A stretch of DNA of 64,000 nucleotides from Pedococcus cremeus (GCF_900111375.1 NZ_FOHB01000001.1:310001-374000); one strand, 5' to 3'. Positions 35,747-46,252 are shown, counted from the stretch's first letter. The notes: a model not told the origin generated them from the sequence alone. A program made the numbers and translations.

Positions 35747-36651
35747 TTCACCGACCCGGCCGTCAGCCCGCCCACGAGGTGCTTCTCGATCACCGCGAAC
35801 AGCACCACCACGGGCACGATGGCCACGATCGCGGCCGCGAAGAGCTGGTCCCAGTGCTGCTCGTAACCGGTCACGTAGGACGTGATGCCCACGGTGAGCG
35901 GCTTCTTCGACTCGTCGAGCATGAGGGTCAGGGCCACGACGTACTCGTTCCACGCGGCGATGAAGGTGAAGATCACCGCGGTCACGATGCCCGGCATGGT
36001 CAGCGGCAGCATCACCCGGCGCAGCGTGCCGAACCGGCTGCAGCCGTCGAGGTTCGCGGCCTCCTCGACCTCCTTGGGGATGGAGGCGAAGAACCCGTGC
36101 AGGATCCACACGGCGAACGCCAGGTTGAACGCCGCGTTGGTGAGGATCAGCGCGGCATACGTGTTGACCATGTTGAAGTTGAACCACTCGCGGTAGATGC
36201 CGACGACCAGCGCGGTCGGCGAGAACATCTGCGTGACGAGCACCAGCAGCAGGAACGCCATCCGGCCCGGGAAGCGGAAGCGCGCGGTGTAGTAGGCCGC
36301 CGGGATCGAGACGAGGATGACGATCAGGGTCGAGGAACCCGCCACGATCACCGAGGTCTTCAGCCAGTTGAGGAACCGCTCGTCGGTGAGGATCTGCGAG
36401 TAGGTGGACAGCTGCCACTCGCGCGGGAAGAACGTCGGCGGGGTCTGCACGACGTCACTGCTCGGGCGCAGCGAGTTGAGCAGCATGACGATGTAGGGCG
36501 CGAGGAACACCAGCGCCAGGGCGGCGCCCGCCACGGGCAGCACCCACGAGCGGTGCCGCTGCCAGCCGCTGCGTCGCGAACCACCCTGCGGCGCGACCGA
36601 GCTGTTGCCCCGCGACGTCGAGCCGGTACCGGTCTCTGTGACGGTGCTCAT
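35743..36651 (-). CDS. ABC sugar transporter permease (MalG/CUT1 type)
   Basis: A 302-residue membrane protein with six predicted helices. The EAA loop that contacts the ATPase reads KEVEEAANLDGCSRFGTLRRVMLPLTMPG. It pairs with the upstream permease and the binding protein. A polar N-terminal tail precedes helix 1 (WVLPVAGAALALVFLAPYIVM). ATG 36651 overlaps the stop of the preceding gene by 4 nt. Confidence 0.94.
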   Translation of the reverse strand: MSTVTETGTGSTSRGNSSVAPQGGSRRSGWQRHRSWVLPVAGAALALVFLAPYIVMLLNSLRPSSDVVQTPPTFFPREWQLSTYSQILTDERFLNWLKTSVIVAGSSTLIVILVSIPAAYYTARFRFPGRMAFLLLVLVTQMFSPTALVVGIYREWFNFNMVNTYAALILTNAAFNLAFAVWILHGFFASIPKEVEEAANLDGCSRFGTLRRVMLPLTMPGIVTAVIFTFIAAWNEYVVALTLMLDESKKPLTVGITSYVTGYEQHWDQLFAAAIVAIVPVVVLFAVIEKHLVGGLTAGSVK

Positions 36652-37655
36652 GCCGTCTCCTCCCGCCAGCGGGTGAACCTCAGGTAGACCATCACCACGA
36701 CCAGGATGAGCAGGACGTTGAAGACGCCCGCAGCCGCCGACATGCCCACGTCCTTCTCCGCGCTCTTGAAGGCCAGCTTGTACATGAAGGTGATCGTCGT
36801 GTCGTGCGAGAAGCCGGGGTTGCGGTCGTTGAGGGTGTAGATGATCGGGAACGAGTTGAACACGTAGATGATGTTGAGCACCGCGGCCACGAGCAGCGCA
36901 GGACGCAGCAGCGGCAGGGTGATCCGCCACCACACCTGGAACGGGCTCGCGCCGTCGACCCGCGCGGCCTCATAGACGTCGCGCGGGATCGCGCCCAGCC
37001 CGGCCACGAACACGTAGGCCGTGAAGGGGATCGACACGAACACGCCGACCAGGATCATCGACGGCATGATCCAGGTGTCGCTGCCGAGGAAGTCGACCGG
37101 GCCGAGGCCGAACTTCGAGAGCAGCAGGTTGGCCGTCCCGTAGTAGAAGTCGTAGATCATCACGAACGTCTTGGCCGTGATGACCAGCGAGGCGGCCCAC
37201 GGCACGATGATCGCCCAGCGCACCAGCTTGCGGCCGCGGAAGTCCTTGGTGAGGAACTGCGCCACGCCCAGGCTGATGACGATGGTCAGGGCGACGACCG
37301 CGACCACCCAGACGATGGTGTTGACCAGCACCGTGGGGAGCAGCGGGTGGTCGAGCACGTTGGTGTAGTTGGTCCAGCCGGCGTCGCCGAGGCGCAGGCC
37401 GGTGATCGAGAACTTGCTCATCGACGCGCGCACCAGCTCGATGGCCGGGTAGACCACGACGCCGGCGATGAGGAGCAGGGCGGGGCCCAGCCAGAGCAGG
37501 GCGGAGCCGAGCGAGGCTCGGTCACCTCGTGCGCCGCCCCGGCCCCGGGTTCGGACCCCGGAGCCGCGCGACGGCGTCCCTGCACCGTCGGCGCCACCTG
37601 CGGTGGTGGCCGCGGGCGAACCCGCGGCCACCACTGACGACTGCTGGTCGGGCAC
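36648..37655 (-). CDS. ABC sugar transporter permease (MalF/CUT1 type)
   Basis: A 335-residue membrane protein with six helices after a disordered Gly/Arg-rich N-terminus of about 48 residues. The EAA loop is RDVYEAARVDGASPFQVWWRITLPLLRPA. It starts at GTG 37655, on the heels of the binding protein stop. No ATPase gene is in the cluster. As in many actinobacterial CUT1 importers, a shared MsiK-type ATPase elsewhere probably energises it. Confidence 0.94.
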   Translation of the reverse strand: MPDQQSSVVAAGSPAATTAGGADGAGTPSRGSGVRTRGRGGARGDRASLGSALLWLGPALLLIAGVVVYPAIELVRASMSKFSITGLRLGDAGWTNYTNVLDHPLLPTVLVNTIVWVVAVVALTIVISLGVAQFLTKDFRGRKLVRWAIIVPWAASLVITAKTFVMIYDFYYGTANLLLSKFGLGPVDFLGSDTWIMPSMILVGVFVSIPFTAYVFVAGLGAIPRDVYEAARVDGASPFQVWWRITLPLLRPALLVAAVLNIIYVFNSFPIIYTLNDRNPGFSHDTTITFMYKLAFKSAEKDVGMSAAAGVFNVLLILVVVMVYLRFTRWREETA

Positions 37656-37657
37656 GG

Positions 37658-38932
37658 TCAGCTGCCGCTCTCGGCCTGCTTCTGCAGGTCGTCGAGGACC
37701 TTCTTCGGGTCGCCGCCGCTACCCACGGCGCCGCCGAGGTTCTGCTGCACGGCGAGCTTGACCTTGTCCCAGGTCGGGTCGTCGGTCGGGGTGAGGTGGG
37801 CGTTGGGCAGCGTGTCGAGGTAGACCTTCAGCTTCGGGTCGTCCTTGAAGAACTCGATGCCGCTCTTGGTGACGGGGAGGAAGCCCTCGGCCTTGATGAA
37901 CTGGTTGACCTGGTCCTTCTGGTAGTACAGGTCGTAGAAGGCCTTGACCGCCTCCTGGTTGCCCGGCTTCTTGAACGCCATCAGGTAGTCGGTGACGCCG
38001 AAGGTCTGCGGCTCACTCATCTTGGTCGGCATCGGGGCGACGCCGTAGTCGACCTTCTTCTCCTCGTCGAGCTGTCCGGCGAGCGGCGAGAAGCCGACGA
38101 CCATGCCGACCTTGCCGGACTTGAAGAGGTTGAACGCGTCGGCGCGGTTCGTCTTGCCGGGGTTGTTCTGGGTGAGCTTCTCGTCGGTGAGCTTCTTGAG
38201 GAAGGTCAGTGCCTCGGTGTTCTCAGGCGAGTTGATGGTCCACTTGCCGTCCTTCTTCCAGTCGCCGCTGTTGTTGAACAGCCACATGGAGAACTCGCCC
38301 TGGGACTCCTCGGGTCCGAGCGGGAGGGCGTAGGGGATGGTGTCGCCGCCGAGGGACTTGATCTTCTTGGCGTCGGCCTCGAACTCGTCCCAGGTCTTCG
38401 GCGGGGCGGCGATGCCGGCCTTCTTGAAGATCGCCTTGTTGTAGAAGAACGCCCGCGCCGACGACAGGTCCGGGAAGCCGTAGAGCTTGTCCTGGTAGGT
38501 GCCGCTCTTGACGAACGCGTCGAGGATGTCGCTCTTGGCCGACGCCGGGAGCACCTCGTCGGCGTTGTAGAGCAGGCCGTCCTTGGCGTAGGACGCGTAG
38601 GCGTTGAGGTTGAGGATGTCGGGGGCGTTGTTGTTCTGGATCATCGTGCTCGACGTCTGGTCGATCGAGTCCCAGCTCACGACCTGCACCTCGAGCTCGG
38701 TGCCGGTCTTCGCCTTGTACTTGTCGGCGAACTGCTTCCAGAACGCCGCCGTGTGGTCCTTGGAGTACTCCGCGGCGACCAGCTTGATCTTCTTGACCTT
38801 CTGGCCCGAGTCGCTGGCGCCACCGCCGCCCGCGCTGCCGGCGCCGGAACCCCCACTGCACGCGGCCAGGGCGAGGCCCCCCGCCAGCGCCACCGCGGCA
38901 ACGCGCACCGCGCCCATGTGTCGAGACGTCAT
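37658..38932 (-). CDS. Extracellular sugar-binding lipoprotein of ABC transporter
   Basis: A 424-residue substrate-binding protein of family 1. The signal peptide RVAAVALAGGLALAACSGG ends in a good lipobox (LAAC), followed by a Gly/Ser linker. FWKQFADKYKAKTGTELEVQVVSWD and DILNLNAYASYAKDGLLYNADE match the two-lobe fold. ATG 38932 (MTSRHMGAV) is chosen for its GGGAAAG site; ATG 38947 is an alternative. First gene of the amino-sugar operon, divergent from the agaS-like gene. Confidence 0.93.
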   Translation of the reverse strand: MTSRHMGAVRVAAVALAGGLALAACSGGSGAGSAGGGGASDSGQKVKKIKLVAAEYSKDHTAAFWKQFADKYKAKTGTELEVQVVSWDSIDQTSSTMIQNNNAPDILNLNAYASYAKDGLLYNADEVLPASAKSDILDAFVKSGTYQDKLYGFPDLSSARAFFYNKAIFKKAGIAAPPKTWDEFEADAKKIKSLGGDTIPYALPLGPEESQGEFSMWLFNNSGDWKKDGKWTINSPENTEALTFLKKLTDEKLTQNNPGKTNRADAFNLFKSGKVGMVVGFSPLAGQLDEEKKVDYGVAPMPTKMSEPQTFGVTDYLMAFKKPGNQEAVKAFYDLYYQKDQVNQFIKAEGFLPVTKSGIEFFKDDPKLKVYLDTLPNAHLTPTDDPTWDKVKLAVQQNLGGAVGSGGDPKKVLDDLQKQAESGS

Positions 38933-39101
38933 TGTCTGCTTTCCCATCTGTTGTCGACTGACCGTGATCGGTTCGTGTCGTTTCGCTGCCGCTTCGCTCA
39001 GAACCGGCGGTGATGAGCGACAGCGTGGACCGCGATTCCGGCCTCCGTCAAGCATTTCCGGCAGATTTCCCGGTCACAGTCCGGCAAACTGGACCAACCG
39101 C

Positions 39102-39131
39102 TTGACTGATCGATTCTGACTGGTCGACAAT
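39102..39131 (+). promoter_or_regulatory. Promoter of the agaS-like gene overlapped by 14-bp direct repeats
   Basis: TGACTGATCGATTC (39103-39116) is directly followed by TGACTGGTCGACAA (39117-39130), a tandem 14-bp repeat as expected for a DeoR operator. A promoter TTGACT (39102-39107), 18-nt spacer, GACAAT (39126-39131) coincides with it, so binding would block RNA polymerase. Confidence 0.65.
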
Positions 39132-39166
39132 CTGGGCGATCCGAACCACTCACAGAACGGACGCCG

Positions 39167-40075
39167 ATGACCGCCTACACCAGCCACCTCGCCTCCGAGA
39201 TCGCCACGCAGCCCGACGACTGGGCCGCGGTCCTGGACCGGGTCGAGGAGGCCCGCGCCGTGCTCCCGCGACCGGGCGAGTCGGTCGCCGTCGTCGGCTG
39301 CGGCACCTCCTACTTCATGGCCCAGGCGTATGCCGTGCTGCGCGAGCAGGCGGGCGAGCTCGGCGGCCGCACGGAGGCGCACGCCGCGAGCGAGTTCCCC
39401 GCCGGGCGCAGCTATGACCACGTCGTGGCCATCTCGCGCTCCGGCACCACGACCGAGGTCATCGAGCTGCTGACCACCCTGCGCCAGCGGGGCCAGCGCA
39501 CCACGGCCATCGTGGCCACCGAGGGCACCGCGATCCCGGAGCTCGCCACGCACGCACTGCTGCTGCCGGAGGTCGACGAGCAGTCGGTCGTGCAGACCCG
39601 CTTCGCCACCACGGCTCTCGTGCTGCTGCGCGCCACGCTAGGCGAGGACGTCAGCGCCACCATCGCCGACGCCCGCGCGGTGCTCGCCGAGGACGAGGAC
39701 ACCGCCCTCGCCGGTGTGGCCGATGCCGAGCAGCTCACCTTCGTCGGTCGCGGCTGGACCGTGGGCCTGGCCAACGAGGCCGCGCTGAAGCTGCGCGAGT
39801 CGGCCCAGTTCTGGACCGAGGCCTACCCCGCCATGGAGTACCGCCACGGCCCGATCAGCATCGCCACCACCGGTCGCGCCACCTGGGCCTTCGGCGAGGT
39901 GCCCGAGGGGCTGGCCGACGACGTGCGAGCCACCGGTGCCCACTTCGAGCACCGCGACATCGACCCGCTCGCCGACCTCGTGCGGCTGCACCGGCTCTGC
40001 CTGGTGAAGGCGGCACGCGCGGGAGTCGACCCCGACCAGCCGCGCCACCTGTCACGGTCCATCATCTTGTCGTGA
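39167..40075 (+). CDS. agaS: SIS-domain amino-sugar-phosphate isomerase/deaminase (AgaS-like)
   Basis: A 302-residue protein with two SIS domains. Motifs VAVVGCGTSYFMAQAY, HVVAISRSGTTTEVIELL and LTFVGRGWTVGLANEAALKLRESAQFWTEAYPAMEYRHGP mirror the isomerase half of glucosamine-6-phosphate synthase. AgaS enzymes deaminate galactosamine-6-phosphate to tagatose-6-phosphate and ammonia. In a locus that also has PfkB and class II aldolase genes this fits better than NagB-type glucosamine catabolism. Its stop overlaps the nagA GTG by 4 nt. Confidence 0.82.
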   Translation: MTAYTSHLASEIATQPDDWAAVLDRVEEARAVLPRPGESVAVVGCGTSYFMAQAYAVLREQAGELGGRTEAHAASEFPAGRSYDHVVAISRSGTTTEVIELLTTLRQRGQRTTAIVATEGTAIPELATHALLLPEVDEQSVVQTRFATTALVLLRATLGEDVSATIADARAVLAEDEDTALAGVADAEQLTFVGRGWTVGLANEAALKLRESAQFWTEAYPAMEYRHGPISIATTGRATWAFGEVPEGLADDVRATGAHFEHRDIDPLADLVRLHRLCLVKAARAGVDPDQPRHLSRSIILS

Positions 40076-41310
40076 CCTCGACGCCGCAGGGCCCCACCGA
40101 CAGGACCGGCACCGACCGCGCCAGCACCACCCTCCTCACGGGACGGGTGGTGCTGCCGTCGGAGACCGTCGCCGACGGCGCCGTCGTCGTGGCCGGCGAG
40201 CAGGTCCTGTATGCCGGTCCGCGCGCCTCCCTGCCTCCCGAGCACTCCGGCGCCACCGAGCCGGCCGGATGGGCGCCGGGGCTGACGCTGCTGCCGGGCC
40301 TGGTCGACCTGCACTGCCACGGCGGCAGCGGCGGTGAGTTCGGCACCGACACCGAGGGCGCGCGCACCGCGGCGGCGCACCACCACCGTGCCGGCAGCAC
40401 CACGGTCGTCGGCTCCCTCGTCTCGGCGAGCGCGGAGCGCCTGCTGACGGGGGTACGCGCCTGCGCGCCGCTGGTCCGCGACGGCGACCTCGCCGGCATA
40501 CACCTCGAAGGACCGTTCCTCTCCACGGCGCGGTGTGGCGCACAGAACCCCGCTGCCCTCGTCGCACCCGACCTCAAGCTGCTCGAGGAGCTGGTGCTCG
40601 AGGCCGGTCCGGGCGTCATCGCGCAGATGACGTGGGCGCCCGAGCTGCCGGGGGCCGACCAGCTGCCGGCCGAGCTGGCCCGCCTCGGCATCCTCGGCGC
40701 GGTCGGCCACACCGACGCCGACGTGCGCACCGCGCGAGCGGCCCTGGCCGCACTCGTCGAGCACCCGGTGCGCGGCGGCCAGGCGCTGGTGACCCACCTC
40801 TTCAACGGGATGCCGCCGATGCTCTCGCGCCAGCCCGGGCCGGTGGCGGCCGCCCTCTCGGCTGCCGGACGCGGCGAGGCCGTGCTGGAGGTCATCGCCG
40901 ACGGCGTGCACCTCGACAGCGGCACCGTGCAGATGCTCTTCGACACCGTCGGCCCCGACCAGGTCGCCCTCGTCAGCGACTGCATGGCCGCGGCCGGCCT
41001 GCCCGAGGGCGACTACACCCTCGGCGGCCTGCACGTGCGGGTGCAGGGCCGCGACGTGCGCCTCGTCGGCTCCGGCAGCCTCGCCGGCGGGGTCTCCTGC
41101 CTGCTCGACCAGGTGCGCTGGTGCGTCACCGACCTCGGCGTGCCACTCCCCGACGCCGTGCGAGCCGCCTCGACGACCCCGGCCCGGGCGCTGGCCCTCG
41201 ACGGGGTCGGCGCCCTGGCGGCCGGTCTTCGCGCCGACGTGCTCGTCGTCGACGACGCCCTGGTGGCGCATCGGGTGATGCGGCGGGGCGCCTGGCTCGC
41301 AGCGCGCTGA
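40072..41310 (+). CDS. nagA: N-acetylglucosamine/galactosamine-6-phosphate deacetylase
   Basis: A 412-residue amidohydrolase that removes the acetyl group from GalNAc-6-P or GlcNAc-6-P. Metal-binding elements are LVDLHCHGGSGG, IHLEGPFLS, VGHTDAD, THLFNGMPPM and the catalytic Asp in ALVSDCMAAAGLP. It begins at GTG 40072, coupled to agaS. The substrate is deduced from context. Confidence 0.92.
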   Translation: MTSTPQGPTDRTGTDRASTTLLTGRVVLPSETVADGAVVVAGEQVLYAGPRASLPPEHSGATEPAGWAPGLTLLPGLVDLHCHGGSGGEFGTDTEGARTAAAHHHRAGSTTVVGSLVSASAERLLTGVRACAPLVRDGDLAGIHLEGPFLSTARCGAQNPAALVAPDLKLLEELVLEAGPGVIAQMTWAPELPGADQLPAELARLGILGAVGHTDADVRTARAALAALVEHPVRGGQALVTHLFNGMPPMLSRQPGPVAAALSAAGRGEAVLEVIADGVHLDSGTVQMLFDTVGPDQVALVSDCMAAAGLPEGDYTLGGLHVRVQGRDVRLVGSGSLAGGVSCLLDQVRWCVTDLGVPLPDAVRAASTTPARALALDGVGALAAGLRADVLVVDDALVAHRVMRRGAWLAAR

Positions 41311-41364
41311 CGCCGCCGGGCCGCTTCGGGTTGCGGTCTCCGGGGGGCGACGGAGACTCGAGGA

Positions 41365-42390
<1,026 letters not shown>

Positions 42391-42412
42391 CGCCGACGAC
42401 GCGACGGCCCGG

Positions 42413-43993
42413 TCACTGTCCGGACGCGGCTGCGACCGGGTCACCGGCATACTCGTGCAACCCCGCGAGATTGGGCTGGGCCGGGTGCGCAGCCCCCGCG
42501 GGACCGGCCGCGAACGCGAGCAGGAGGTTGCTGAGCATGCCTCCGACGACGCGGGCAGTCACTCCGGTCGCCCCCGCCTCGGGCAGCCCGCGCGCGAACC
42601 AGTTGCTGCCCGAGGCGAACACCCCGGCGCCCGAGGGCACGTCGTACCACGCGCTGTCGGAGAAGCTGGGTACTCCCCGGCACCGCACGGGTGAGTGGCT
42701 GAGCACCTCGATGCGCCGTGGCGTGGGCACGCCGGGGTTCACGCGGTCGTACTCCGGACCGACGAGGTGCGGCAGCCGCAGCCCCGCGCCTGCACCCGTG
42801 CCGGCGAACAGCCAGCTCCCGGGATCGGTGACGACGAGTGGGGCGTCGACCGGGTTGCACTCGTAGAAGACGCCGGTCAGCTCGCTCTCGGGCCGCGGGA
42901 CCGGGGGCTCCCGCCAGTCGGTCGTCACCTCCGCGTCGTCGACTCCGACGAGCGGGTCGTTGAGCCGCTTGTAGTTCACCTCCAGCCGGTCGGGTCCGTA
43001 CCGGGTGCGGGCGAGCCGGATGTGCCGGAACACCGCGTTGGCACCGAGGAACGCGACGTTGACCCCGGTGTCCCGGGCACGGGTCACCGCCAGCCGCATC
43101 GCGCTCGACCAGTACTCGTCGTGCGCCAGCGTGACCACCGCCCGCGCCCCCACGAGCACGGTCGGGTCCATGTGCAGGTCGATGTCCGTGACGTAGGCCA
43201 GGGGGACGCCGAGCCGCTCGGCATGGGCAATCGTCGGCAGGTCCAGCGTGAGGAGCTGCCCGGAGCCGTCGCCGTCGTAGGGCCGGTCGAACGACACCGC
43301 GGTCGAGCGGTGTGCGAAGTCTGCCTTGCCAGCCGGCCCCTGGTAGAGGCTGTAGCCGCCCCATGCGTTGTAGGCCTGCCAGGTCGTCACCCCGTCGACC
43401 AGCACGACGCGCCCGGCCGTCTCGGGTGACCGCACGGTGAGGGGGACGAACCGCTGGCCCGACGGGCTGTCCAGCCGCAGCAGGTATGCGCCCGGCGGCC
43501 ACTGCCCCGTCGGCAGCAGGAGGCTCGTGGGCCACTGGGTGCGCACCGTCGACGTCGGGCCGTCGTGCCGCGCGGGCGGCTGTCGGGTGCCGCGCAGCCC
43601 GGCACGGTGCCAGACCAGGGCGCCGCCCACGGCGCCGTACCACCCCATCCGGTAGGCGGTGACCTCCCACGTCGCCGCGGTGGTCGAGACGTGCAGTCCC
43701 ACCCGCTCCCCGGGCCGCACGCTCGTGTGGTCCGCCCAGCCCTCGATGGCGTGGTCGGGTCCGCGGTGCGTGATCCGCCAGTGCGGGTCGAGCCGGAGCT
43801 GGACGGGTCCTGCTTGCGCCCGGCTGCTGCGCACCCGGTCCGTCGACGAGGTGCGTGGTGCGGCTGAGGTGGGCCCGGCTGACGTGGTGCCGGCCACCCG
43901 CGGGGCGGCCCGCATGGCGGGCGCCTGGCTGGCGCCGCAGACCGCCAGGGACGCCAGCGAGCCGATCACGGCCCCCCAGGCTCCCCGCACCAT
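42413..43993 (-). CDS. Secreted N,N-dimethylformamidase beta-subunit-like protein
   Basis: A 526-residue exported protein. The signal peptide (GAWGAVIGSLASLAVCGAS) and a Thr/Ser/Ala linker lead to an N-terminal beta-rich region (VRPGERVGLHVSTTAATWEVTAYRMGWYG). The catalytic-like region follows: TWQAYNAWGGYSLYQ, FDRPYDGDGSG and TLAHDEYWSSAMRLAV. These match the DMFase large-subunit C-terminal domain. True substrates of such secreted relatives are unknown. ATG 43993 is used; GTG 43996 directly precedes it. Confidence 0.75.
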   Translation of the reverse strand: MVRGAWGAVIGSLASLAVCGASQAPAMRAAPRVAGTTSAGPTSAAPRTSSTDRVRSSRAQAGPVQLRLDPHWRITHRGPDHAIEGWADHTSVRPGERVGLHVSTTAATWEVTAYRMGWYGAVGGALVWHRAGLRGTRQPPARHDGPTSTVRTQWPTSLLLPTGQWPPGAYLLRLDSPSGQRFVPLTVRSPETAGRVVLVDGVTTWQAYNAWGGYSLYQGPAGKADFAHRSTAVSFDRPYDGDGSGQLLTLDLPTIAHAERLGVPLAYVTDIDLHMDPTVLVGARAVVTLAHDEYWSSAMRLAVTRARDTGVNVAFLGANAVFRHIRLARTRYGPDRLEVNYKRLNDPLVGVDDAEVTTDWREPPVPRPESELTGVFYECNPVDAPLVVTDPGSWLFAGTGAGAGLRLPHLVGPEYDRVNPGVPTPRRIEVLSHSPVRCRGVPSFSDSAWYDVPSGAGVFASGSNWFARGLPEAGATGVTARVVGGMLSNLLLAFAAGPAGAAHPAQPNLAGLHEYAGDPVAAASGQ

Positions 43994-44105
43994 CACCCGA
44001 CGCTACGACCCGCCCTCGGGGCCGGTCTTCGGCCGTTCGGCTGAGGAGGACGGGCGGGTGCCGGTCGAGCTGGGTTCAGGTGTGCCGCGAGGCGGCCTCC
44101 AGAGG

Positions 44106-46211
44106 TCAGGCCGGGATGGTCTCGGCCCCGCTCGGGGTCGAGAGCCCACGGGAACGCCGGATCTCGTCGACCATCTCGCCCATGATCTGGGTGAGGCCGA
44201 AGTCCTTGGGGGTGAAGATCGCCGCCACGCCCTGCTGGCGCAGCGCCCGCGCGTCGGAGTCGGGGATGATCCCGCCGACGACAACCGGCACGTCGCCGGC
44301 GCCGGCCTCCCGCAGCCCGCGCAGGATCTCGGGCACGAGCTCCATGTGCGAGCCGGAGAGGATCGAGATGCCGACGAGGTGGACGTCCTCGGCGACTGCC
44401 GCAGCCACGATCTGCTCCGGGGTGAGCCGGATGCCCTGGTAGACCACCTCGAACCCGGCGTCACGAGCCCGCACGGCGACCTGCTCGGCGCCGTTGCTGT
44501 GCCCGTCGAGGCCGGGCTTGGCGACCAGGATGCGCAGCCGCTCGCCGAGCTCGTCACCGGTGGCCCGCACCCGCTCACGCACCCGGCCGAGCTCGGAGTC
44601 GGCCGCCGCGGCCTCGCCGGTGACCCCGACGGAGCCGGAGACGCCGGTGGGCGCGCGGTACTCGCCGAAGACCTCGCGCAGCGTGCCGGCCCACTCCCCC
44701 GTGGTGACGCCGGCGCGCGCGCACTCCAGGCTCGCGGGCATGAGGTTCGTGCCGCTGCGCGCGTCGTCACGCAGCCGGTCGAGGGCCTCCTCGACGCGGC
44801 GACGGCCCGCCTCGTCGGCGTCACGCTCCTCGCGCCAGCGGCGCACGGCCTCGGCGGCCTTGGCCTCGACGTCGTGGTCGATGGTCTGGATGGCGGTGTC
44901 GAGGTCTGCGGTCAGCGGGTTGGGCTCGGTGGTCTCGAACCGGTTGACGCCGACGACGACGTCCTCGCCCGCCTCGATGCGCTGGCGGCGCAGGGCGTGC
45001 GAGGCGACCAGCGCCGACTTCATGTAGCCGCTCTCGACGGCGGCCACGGCCCCGCCCAGCTGCTGCACCCGGTCGATCTCGGCGCGAGCAGCCTCGACGA
45101 GCTCGGCGACCTTGGCCTCGACGACACGGGAGCCGGCGAACAGGTCGTCGTACTCGAGCAGGTCGGACTCGAAGGCCAGCACCTGCTGCATGCGCAGCGA
45201 CCACTGCTGGTCCCACGGGCGCGGCAGGCCGAGCGCCTCGTTCCAGGCCGGTAGCTGCACCGCACGGGCGCGGGCGTCCTTGCTCAGCGTGACCGCCAGC
45301 ATCTCGAGCACGATGCGCTGCACGTTGTTCTCGGGCTGCGCCTCGGTGAGGCCGAGCGAGTTGACCTGCACGCCGTAGCGGAAGCGGCGCTGCTTGGGGT
45401 CCTGCACGCCGTAGCGCTCACGGGTCAGCTCGTCCCAGAGCTGCACGAAGGCGCGCATCTTGCACATCTCCTCGACGAAGCGCACGCCGGCGTTGACGAA
45501 GAAGGAGATGCGGCCGACGACCTCGCCGAACCGCTCCGCCGGCACCTGGCCCGAGTCCCGCACGGCGTCGAGCACGGCGATGGCGGTGCTCATCGCGTAG
45601 GCGATCTCCTGCACCGGCGTCGCCCCGGCCTCCTGCAGGTGGTAGCTGCAGATGTTGGTCGGGTTCCACTTCGGGATGTCCGCCACCGTGTAGGCGACCA
45701 TGTCGGTGATGAGGCGCAGCGACGGGCCGGGTGGGAAGACGTAGGTCCCGCGGGAGAGGTACTCCTTGATGATGTCGTTCTGCGTGGTGCCGGCGAGCGC
45801 CCGGACGGCGGCGGCCGGGTCCTCACCGGCTGCTTCCGCCTGCTCCTCGGCGACCACCTGGTAGAGCGCGAGCAGCCACATGGCCGTCGCGTTGATGGTC
45901 ATGGAGGTGTTCATCTGCGACAGCGGGATCTGGTCGAACAGCGCGCGCATGTCGCCGATGTGCGAGACCGGCACACCGACCTTGCCCACCTCACCGCGGG
46001 CGAGGGCGTGGTCCGGGTCGTAGCCGGTCTGGGTCGGCAGGTCGAAGGCGACCGAGAGCCCGGTCTGCCCCTTGGCCAGGTTGCGCCGGTACAGCGCGTT
46101 GCTGGCAGCGGCACTGGTGTGGCCGGCATACGTGCGCATCACCCACGGACGGTCGCGCTCGGGGCGGGCGGCCCGGGCGGCGGGAGTCGGCGTCTTCGCG
46201 GTCTCGGCCAT
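44106..46211 (-). CDS. ecm: Ethylmalonyl-CoA mutase (B12-dependent)
   Basis: A 701-residue single-chain mutase converting ethylmalonyl-CoA to methylsuccinyl-CoA. The catalytic domain has VMRTYAGHTSAAASNALYRRNLAKGQTGLSVAFDLPTQTGYD and AGTTQNDIIKEYLSRGTYVFPP. The C-terminal cobalamin domain begins near residue 565 with KPGLDGHSNGAEQVAVRARDAG, the DxH element carrying the B12 ligand. The KPGLDGHSNG form is characteristic of Ecm/MeaA rather than methylmalonyl-CoA mutase. Monocistronic, far from ccr. Confidence 0.92.
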   Translation of the reverse strand: MAETAKTPTPAARAARPERDRPWVMRTYAGHTSAAASNALYRRNLAKGQTGLSVAFDLPTQTGYDPDHALARGEVGKVGVPVSHIGDMRALFDQIPLSQMNTSMTINATAMWLLALYQVVAEEQAEAAGEDPAAAVRALAGTTQNDIIKEYLSRGTYVFPPGPSLRLITDMVAYTVADIPKWNPTNICSYHLQEAGATPVQEIAYAMSTAIAVLDAVRDSGQVPAERFGEVVGRISFFVNAGVRFVEEMCKMRAFVQLWDELTRERYGVQDPKQRRFRYGVQVNSLGLTEAQPENNVQRIVLEMLAVTLSKDARARAVQLPAWNEALGLPRPWDQQWSLRMQQVLAFESDLLEYDDLFAGSRVVEAKVAELVEAARAEIDRVQQLGGAVAAVESGYMKSALVASHALRRQRIEAGEDVVVGVNRFETTEPNPLTADLDTAIQTIDHDVEAKAAEAVRRWREERDADEAGRRRVEEALDRLRDDARSGTNLMPASLECARAGVTTGEWAGTLREVFGEYRAPTGVSGSVGVTGEAAAADSELGRVRERVRATGDELGERLRILVAKPGLDGHSNGAEQVAVRARDAGFEVVYQGIRLTPEQIVAAAVAEDVHLVGISILSGSHMELVPEILRGLREAGAGDVPVVVGGIIPDSDARALRQQGVAAIFTPKDFGLTQIMGEMVDEIRRSRGLSTPSGAETIPA

Positions 46212-46252
46212 GGGGGGAAGGTACCGGCGGCCGCGGCGGGGCCGGGAGGCCT

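Noticed and set aside
39085-39135. DasR-type (GntR) operator in the agaS promoter
   Set aside because: Only a half-site ACTGGTC matches the known 16-bp palindrome; the other half does not. The tandem repeats fit the locally encoded DeoR protein better.
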